From IMG/VR virus record IMGVR_UViG_3300046005_001106, positions 1 through 33,364 of that record: a DNA stretch of 33,364 nucleotides; one strand, given 5' to 3'. Below the pieces are notes generated by a model. The model ran no database searches. It saw only the letters and a program-made list of their open reading frames with translations, and was not told where the DNA came from. Shown here piece after piece: positions 28,957 through 33,364 of this stretch (positions are counted from its first letter, which is position 1; each line of letters starts with the position of its first letter). The position numbers were made by a program, and so were the translations under genes. This stretch comes from a virus.

Positions 28957-29793
28957 TTATCGTGTTAATGTGAATTCATATTCTAACCCGCTTTTTTTTA
29001 CATATACTTTCATCCAACAGCTTCCCAAATGTTTCGGCATTCCTATTTTTTCAACTGCCCAACCTTGACCGCTATCAAACTCCTCTTTATAAGTTCCCGT
29101 TTTAACGTGCCATTGTTTTTTAACTTCTACAATCCCTTTAAATTGATTCATTATATATCTGTTATGCGTCATTATCCATCCATCGTGAGTATGCCCTGAC
29201 ATTATAACATCAGCATCAGGAAAAATAGAAGCGTGTCTACTAACCGCTAAAGCACCCTTTGTAATAACTCCGCCCCAATGACCATGGTCATAAGCAATAT
29301 TACATGGAAAATTAGAAGTACCATATTTAAAAGTTAGGTTAATATAGCCCATATAGGCCCCTAATTGAATATCAGTTTTTGCAATAGTGTTTATTCTTTC
29401 AACTAAACGCATTAAAATATTAGTTTCGGCTCTTTCTGAAACACTACTCTCGTGGTTGCCTGTATTAATTTGTAGTATATTTTCAGCATACGGAATCATT
29501 TTTAAAGCGGTGTCATTAATTACCAAATCTAAATAATCATTTCCGTTATGTTCAGGTCGTATTGCGTTCTTTGCTTTTCGTGGGTCATACTTCCCTTGCA
29601 TTAAACAAAGCATATCACCGTTAATAATTATTTTAGCGTTTCTTTTTTTAGCCTCGTCAAGGTGTTCAAATAAAAGTTTTCTATTTGCTTTCGGATTGTC
29701 AAAGTGCCAATCGGAAGTAAGTAAGAATTCAAAAGTTTTATTATTTTCAAAAGTATATCTATGAAAATTGTGAGCTTTTTTTGTTATTATCAT
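28957..29793 (-). CDS. Calcineurin-like metallophosphoesterase
   Basis: All metal-binding motifs are present in this 278-residue protein: DWH (Asp28, His30), GD (Asp60), GNHES (Asn113, His114), the YDHGHW segment near 170 and GHTH (His201, His203). The family hydrolyses phosphodiesters with two metal ions. Whether the substrate is nucleic acid, nucleotides or cell-wall phosphodiesters is not shown. It lies between the endolysin and the spanin-like gene, so it may assist host breakdown. Confidence 0.88.
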   Translation of the reverse strand: MIITKKAHNFHRYTFENNKTFEFLLTSDWHFDNPKANRKLLFEHLDEAKKRNAKIIINGDMLCLMQGKYDPRKAKNAIRPEHNGNDYLDLVINDTALKMIPYAENILQINTGNHESSVSERAETNILMRLVERINTIAKTDIQLGAYMGYINLTFKYGTSNFPCNIAYDHGHWGGVITKGALAVSRHASIFPDADVIMSGHTHDGWIMTHNRYIMNQFKGIVEVKKQWHVKTGTYKEEFDSGQGWAVEKIGMPKHLGSCWMKVYVKKSGLEYEFTLTR

Positions 29794-29798
29794 AATAG

Positions 29799-29895
29799 TT
29801 GGTTAATTATAAGGGATTCAAACCCTTGTCAGATGCTTATGCAAATATGTTATACTTGTCAGTATTTATTCCTGATTACACCAATAATTTACCAA
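29799..29895 (-). other. tRNA-like cloverleaf element
   Basis: TTGGTAAATTAT (29895-29884) pairs with ATAATTAACCAA (29810-29799) with one mismatch. Inside lie a D-arm-like GTGT/ATAC hairpin, CAAGT/ATTTG with a 7-nt loop that has T before AAC, and a T-arm-like AAGGG/CCCTT with loop TTTGAAT. The 3' end reads ACCA. The T-loop lacks the usual C, and the spacing before the second hairpin is 3 nt, so a working tRNA is doubtful. CATATTTG within it may instead be a promoter for the phosphoesterase gene. Confidence 0.3.
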
Positions 29896-30263
29896 CGTGC
29901 TTTTCTTCCTCTATGGTCGTAATGCGTGAAAGTAGGGTAAACACCTATACCGCCCTCTTTCATTTTCCCGCTTTCAATAAGTCCTTCAATTACTAAAGCA
30001 ACTTCTTTAGGTGTCATTCCTTTTACTTTAATATCCGCAGCAGTACCTCTCAAATGTTGGCTGTCTTTTACACCGCCTATTTTAGCGTTATATTTAGGAC
30101 TTCTGTAACCACTTGTTATTGCAATAGGTTTATTTATTGCAGTACGTAATACTTCTAAATTGCGTGCAAGTTCGGTAATGTTTAAAAGTGCGATGTTTGG
30201 AATATCTCCGCCATCTTTACATTTAAATTCCTCAAGACTAAAATTCTGTGTTATTTTTGCCAT
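29889..30263 (-). CDS. Peptidase M15-type endolysin
   Basis: This 124-residue protein matches the M15 (VanY/endolysin) metallopeptidase pattern SGYRSPKYNAKIGGVKDSQH (residues 51-70) with His70, then GTAADI with Asp77, and the last zinc ligand His114 in TFTHYDHRG. It would cut peptide cross-links in the host wall. There is no signal peptide, so release depends on the holin genes just upstream. The 3' end overlaps the tRNA-like element. Confidence 0.9.
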   Translation of the reverse strand: MAKITQNFSLEEFKCKDGGDIPNIALLNITELARNLEVLRTAINKPIAITSGYRSPKYNAKIGGVKDSQHLRGTAADIKVKGMTPKEVALVIEGLIESGKMKEGGIGVYPTFTHYDHRGRKARW

Positions 30264-30417
30264 CTTTTTTATTTTTAATTAATTCAATAGTTTTCATAAT
30301 TGTGTAAACAATAGAAACACAAAGTAATAATATTTTTAAAGTAGCCTCTACATTTGAAAAGCTAATTGCCATTGTTAGTGAATTTAGTGCGTAAAGTTTC
30401 AAATCGTTAATTGACAT
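30238..30417 (-). CDS. Small membrane protein between holin and endolysin
   Basis: This 59-residue frame (MSINDLKLYALNSLTMAISF) has a hydrophobic core (ATLKILLLCVSIVYTI) and a Lys-rich end. It overlaps the holin by 11 bp and the endolysin by 26 bp. The opening resembles small membrane proteins beside endolysins in Flavobacterium phages. A second holin or an antiholin is the likeliest role. Confidence 0.6.
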   Translation of the reverse strand: MSINDLKLYALNSLTMAISFSNVEATLKILLLCVSIVYTIMKTIELIKNKKDGKNNTEF

Positions 30418-30607
30418 TTTTTGCTTTCATTAAACGTTCTACAATATTCGTTGCTCCTTCTATTGCTATGTAAGATGTCGCAATAATTACCCAATCAGTT
30501 GAAGTAATAACGCCACCAAATAAACCAGCAGACGCTACTACAAAAACCGTTAATTTTCTACTTACCCATTTTGATAGGAATAAGTCTATTTGTTCTTTTC
30601 TACTCAT
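30407..30607 (-). CDS. Holin candidate
   Basis: This 66-residue protein has a charged N-terminus (MSRKEQIDLFLSKWVSRK) and two hydrophobic helices (LTVFVVASAGLFGGVI; WVIIATSYIAIEGA), then a Lys/Arg/Asn tail. Size, topology and place just before the endolysin fit a holin. It overlaps both neighbours. Confidence 0.7.
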   Translation of the reverse strand: MSRKEQIDLFLSKWVSRKLTVFVVASAGLFGGVITSTDWVIIATSYIAIEGATNIVERLMKAKNVN

Positions 30608-30800
30608 TTGTTTGCGTGTATTCTATTCGTTCTAATTCGTTAAGTTGGTCGTGAATTTCTGAAAAGTTAGAATCGTTTAAGACCTCTAATCCAACTATCC
30701 ATCTATCACTACCATCTTTGACAAATAGTAATTCGCTTGAATTATTTTTATAACCATTCAATGCGCTATATTGCTCTGTGTTTGGGTGTAGTACTAACAT
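30600..30800 (-). CDS. Hypothetical protein, 66 residues
   Basis: It starts MLVLHPNTEQYSALNGYKNN with short strands (SELLFVKDGSDRWIVGLEVL) then an acidic helix. It sits 1 bp after the receptor-type tail protein and overlaps the holin by 8 bp. I know similar small proteins after tail fibres in Flavobacterium phages; a tail accessory role is possible. Confidence 0.6.
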   Translation of the reverse strand: MLVLHPNTEQYSALNGYKNNSSELLFVKDGSDRWIVGLEVLNDSNFSEIHDQLNELERIEYTQTNE

Positions 30801-30801
30801 A

Positions 30802-31845
30802 TTATAAAGAGTTTAAATAAGTATCAAAAGCGTTTACAAAAGCTGTATTTTCTGTTATAAGATTAGAACCCATTGCGTAAGCAGATATTTCAGAATTTGC
30901 ATAATTTCCGCCAATTCTTAAAATCCACTGATTTGCATTAGGCAATCCTGTTGACAATAATGTTCTATTTTCTCCTACTGCTGAGTTATACAAAGTAACG
31001 TTAGTTGAACTTGTACGATGAATAGATTTCATTCCTTTAGTCGTAGTATAGTTGAAAGCACTGCTTAATAAATTAATTGCTCCTGAATTAATTTTATTTG
31101 TGTTATAACTTCCTAAACGTATATTGTTTGTGTCAATACCATTTCCGTCTAATCTATTAGCTAAAACACCATTAAAAACGTACATATATCTTGATGCGTC
31201 ATTAGTGACGTAGTTAGTACTTTGAGTACTTGGATTGAAATTAGTATCAATATAGCTACTTGTACCATTACCCATAAATCCTTCATTAGCTGTAAAAGTT
31301 GGAGAGTTAACAGCAGTATATTGCGTTAATCTTTTCCAATCTATTAAAGCAAAAGCACTACTTCCATCAGTAGCAAAATTTGTAAACGTGTCAAGTTTAC
31401 TCCATACTCCAGCGCTTTTCAAACTACTCAATAAAGTATTTTGTTTTAGTCTTTGCGCAGTACTTGGTAAAGTATAGCTATTAGTTGTTGCATAGTCTAA
31501 AATAGCTTTATATTCACTTTCGTAAATTGTTAAACTATTAGAAGTCGCATTTGCACTACCTACTAAATTAGTAGCGGTAACTTTACAAGATACTAAAGTT
31601 GAAGTATCGGCAGTTACTAAAGTATAAGTAGATGAAGTCGCACCGCTAATATTACTACCATTTCTTAACCATTGATAGGTATAAGTAATAGGCAAACTTC
31701 CGCTCCAACTTCCATTAGTAGTTGTTAATAAACTACCAACAGTATTAGTTCCACTTACAACAGGTGCAATGGTGTTTGAAGGTGCAATACCTCCGCCTCT
31801 TTTTATCCTATTATTATGTATTAAACTATTACCTAATCCTAACAT
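30802..31845 (-). CDS. Ig-domain tail protein, receptor-binding candidate
   Basis: This 347-residue protein has an Ig-like domain at about 22-108 (TNGSWSGSLPITYTYQWLRN and then TADTSTLVSCKVTATNLVGS, the W and C positions of Ig-like repeats). The C-terminal part is rich in Asn/Ser/Thr (YESEYKAILDYATTNSYTLP onward). Such domains on virions bind surface glycans. It lies after connector genes and just before lysis genes, where adhesins often sit. Host specificity is inferred. Confidence 0.6.
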   Translation of the reverse strand: MLGLGNSLIHNNRIKRGGGIAPSNTIAPVVSGTNTVGSLLTTTNGSWSGSLPITYTYQWLRNGSNISGATSSTYTLVTADTSTLVSCKVTATNLVGSANATSNSLTIYESEYKAILDYATTNSYTLPSTAQRLKQNTLLSSLKSAGVWSKLDTFTNFATDGSSAFALIDWKRLTQYTAVNSPTFTANEGFMGNGTSSYIDTNFNPSTQSTNYVTNDASRYMYVFNGVLANRLDGNGIDTNNIRLGSYNTNKINSGAINLLSSAFNYTTTKGMKSIHRTSSTNVTLYNSAVGENRTLLSTGLPNANQWILRIGGNYANSEISAYAMGSNLITENTAFVNAFDTYLNSL

Positions 31846-31847
31846 AA

Positions 31848-32141
31848 CTATCCTTTATAAGCTATTACTTTCCCGCTTTCAACATCCAAATCGTAAAATC
31901 TACCATATACAATTGTTCCAGCCGTAAGTGCTAAACTTGCAATATCAGTATCACCTACAATTTCGCTATCAGGTGTTGGATATGGTTTTAATTTTGAAGT
32001 AATAACTGCATCTGTTAAAACTTGTATAGCAACAAAAGTTTCGCCTTCGACCGCTGCAACTGCGTTTAAAACTCTTAATCCAAATTGACCAAAAGAAGCT
32101 AATCCTTGATTTGCTCCGTTAAAATAATCTTTGTGTTTCAT
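31848..32141 (-). CDS. Small structural protein, 97 residues
   Basis: It starts MKHKDYFNGANQGLASFGQF and is beta-rich with many Ala/Thr (FVAIQVLTDAVITSKL; ALTAGTIVYGRFYDLDVE). It has no membrane helix. Position between the head-tail connector and the adhesin suggests a virion or tail-tip protein. The family is not recognised. Confidence 0.6.
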   Translation of the reverse strand: MKHKDYFNGANQGLASFGQFGLRVLNAVAAVEGETFVAIQVLTDAVITSKLKPYPTPDSEIVGDTDIASLALTAGTIVYGRFYDLDVESGKVIAYKG

Positions 32142-32145
32142 AATA

Positions 32146-32685
32146 TTATTGTTTGTTTAATTTTTGTCTTACATATAAATCTTCATCTATAAACTCGTTT
32201 GTTAAAAACCAACTACCAAAACTTGGCTTGTTAGGATTTACAACGTTATCACTACTACAACGCCACTCGGGTAAATTCTTTTTACAAAGCCATCTATACA
32301 TACGCTCTGCAAACATATCAGCTTTGGCACGCATTTCGCTTACTAAATTTGACAACATTTTACTATCTATTGCCGAAGTATTAGCAGGAGTGGGTAAAGC
32401 AATACCATTATTTCCAATTGTAAAAGCTCCTATCTTTAAAAACTCCAAAGCACCTTGACGAATTAAAAAAGGTTTAATATAATTTTCGTAAAGCGTTAAG
32501 TAATCCCCTTCTAAAGTTTCAGCATCGTACTCGTTGCAAATCTTATCGTATAAATCCTCTCCTAACAATTCTTCTAACCTTGTAATTTGAGCGTCTAAAA
32601 TGCATTGACGCAATCTATCTACATCGATATTACCACCTAATGGAGTGTTTTCTGTTATTTCATTATCTTTTAAAAGTACTATCAT
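32146..32685 (-). CDS. Head-tail connector (DUF6712-like)
   Basis: This 179-residue protein (MIVLLKDNEITENTPLGG) is mostly helical, with ILDAQITRLEELLGEDLYDK near residues 30-48 and a Trp/Cys-rich end (WLCKKNLPEWRC). This pattern is that of the Bacteroidota head-completion family placed beside portals. It starts at the portal stop (TAATG overlap). It would plug or extend the portal and receive the tail. Confidence 0.65.
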   Translation of the reverse strand: MIVLLKDNEITENTPLGGNIDVDRLRQCILDAQITRLEELLGEDLYDKICNEYDAETLEGDYLTLYENYIKPFLIRQGALEFLKIGAFTIGNNGIALPTPANTSAIDSKMLSNLVSEMRAKADMFAERMYRWLCKKNLPEWRCSSDNVVNPNKPSFGSWFLTNEFIDEDLYVRQKLNKQ

Positions 32686-33364
32686 TATTTTAGTCTAAAA
32701 TAGTTATTGTTTGCTTGTGCTGGTTGTGCTACTAAAGGGTCATTCTCTTGCCATTTAGCATCCTTTCTATCTTTTGGGTCAAGTGCTAAAATCATTTTTC
32801 GTGCCTCGTTTACCGAAAGTGAATTATTGCCTTTTCTTAAATATATTTTACGCATCCAAAAATGCTTGCAATTCACTCCGCCTTTGTATAACCAAATGTT
32901 ATAAGTGTCCGCTCCTTCTGGCCCAAATCCTTTATTTACTACTTTACTACCGGCCAACTCTATATCTTCTTTACGATAAACTTTATTAGCTGAAATCATT
33001 TTATTACAAAATTCTCTTTGACCTTCTCCATCTCCAGCGTATTGATAACGAATTTTAAAAAGGCTTGTATCTTGTTCACTTGTTACATTTGGAAATGAAC
33101 TCGGTACTTTAGCAAGTTTTAATTCAAGCTCTCCAAATGTAGGCTCTCCACTCATTGCAACCTCATCAATCAACTCCCATTCTTCGCCGTTAATTTCTTC
33201 ACCTAAATTAATTAACTCATCAGCGATTAAATCAGTTTCACTTTTTTTTTTATTTTTTTTTTCAGCTAAACAAACGTGTTTCTCTTTTGACATTGTTATT
33301 TCACTTGCTGAATTACCACTAAATAAAGCCTTTGCAACCGCTGGTTCAAATTGTAACATTTTCC
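32685..33364 (-). CDS. Portal protein, C-terminal part with fused domain
   Basis: This is the continuation of the portal frame from base 1 through the circular junction; the ATG at 33359 is an internal Met, not a start. After the portal core comes a polar linker (KEKHVCLAEKKNKKKSETD) and a final domain of about 140 residues: FKIRYQYAGDGEGQREFCNK, then ANKVYRKEDIEL, then GPEGADTYNIWLYKGGVNCK. I know similar Cys/His-containing segments from head-maturation or minor head proteins of Bacteroidota phages, so the portal may carry a minor-head-like domain. The last 3 bases of the window (tcc) do not match the repeat and look like a stray end. Confidence 0.8.
   Translation of the reverse strand, partial: KMLQFEPAVAKALFSGNSASEITMSKEKHVCLAEKKNKKKSETDLIADELINLGEEINGEEWELIDEVAMSGEPTFGELELKLAKVPSSFPNVTSEQDTSLFKIRYQYAGDGEGQREFCNKMISANKVYRKEDIELAGSKVVNKGFGPEGADTYNIWLYKGGVNCKHFWMRKIYLRKGNNSLSVNEARKMILALDPKDRKDAKWQENDPLVAQPAQANNNYFRLK
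33236..33361. repeat. Terminal direct repeat, right copy
   Basis: This is the exact copy of bases 1-126. It marks the circular junction and should be removed once when the genome is closed. Confidence 0.95.

Noticed and set aside
29811-29827. Confident tRNA gene based on the T-arm motif
   Set aside because: The T-loop lacks C56, the spacing between the D-arm and anticodon arm is too long, and the variable region is atypical. Kept only as a tRNA-like element at low confidence.
32685-33359. A separate 224-residue gene starting at 33359
   Set aside because: The frame is continuous with the portal frame at base 126 once the circle is closed. The Met is internal.
1-33364. CRISPR array, insertion sequences or rRNA
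   Set aside because: No regularly spaced repeats, transposase motifs or rRNA-like sequence were seen anywhere in the window.

Overview
The window is a complete, AT-rich genome of a tailed siphovirus-like phage of Bacteroidota, most likely infecting a Flavobacterium-type host. Host promoters of the Bacteroidota type (TTTG, about 19 nt, TAnnTTTG) stand upstream of several operons, Shine-Dalgarno sites are essentially absent, and the proteins belong to phage families typical of this phylum (XkdF-like protease with fused scaffold, DUF4373 replication protein, gp3-like TerS, ERF recombinase, NinG). Bases 1-126 are repeated exactly at 33236-33361. The portal gene reads through the junction in frame, so the real molecule closes to a circle (or circularly permuted genome) of 33235 bp. 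No integrase was found, so lysogeny is not supported.

Region by region, following the leftward (minus) transcript: 25712-20038 holds many small early genes, HTH proteins, a DnaA-domain-IV-like protein and a 728-residue helicase-methyltransferase fusion. 19945-14604 is replication and recombination: ERF, an SSB-tail protein, DUF4373, primase-helicase and NinG. 14500-11946 carries a small gene, a phage sigma factor, a zinc-site protein, TerS and TerL. 11910-4870 is tail: a chaperone with a predicted -1 frameshift, tail completion proteins, large tail proteins and the tape measure. 4199-1 and then 33364-32146 is head and connector: protease-scaffold, major capsid, tail tube, portal, connector. 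31845-28382 holds a receptor-type tail protein and lysis (holin, second membrane protein, M15 endolysin, metallophosphoesterase, spanin-like protein). Two rightward blocks break this pattern: a lipoprotein plus mini-membrane-protein cassette at 4243-4868, and a block of about ten small accessory genes at 25827-28387 that contains a GC-rich hairpin element.

Two regulatory patterns stand out. First, the sequence TACGTTAT (or TTCGTTAA) sits exactly 6 nt before the ATG of four genes that head late blocks (14500, 11910, 4199, 1554). One of these blocks contains the phage sigma factor, which suggests a phage-specific late promoter giving nearly leaderless mRNAs and a positive loop on the sigma gene. 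Second, three leaders that follow TAnnTTTG promoters (4255-4314 plus, 14593-14541 minus, 18583-18504 minus) share one design: the first bases of the RNA are complementary to the apical loop of a downstream terminator-like hairpin, giving a pseudoknot just before the first gene. This looks like a repeated attenuation or antitermination device and is the best candidate here for something undescribed.

The proposed programme is that host polymerase starts at TAnnTTTG promoters, with the pseudoknot leaders gating the replication and sigma operons. The sigma factor then opens packaging, tail, capsid and portal operons at TACGTTAT sites, and the lysis block follows. All functions are read from sequence patterns; no search was run.
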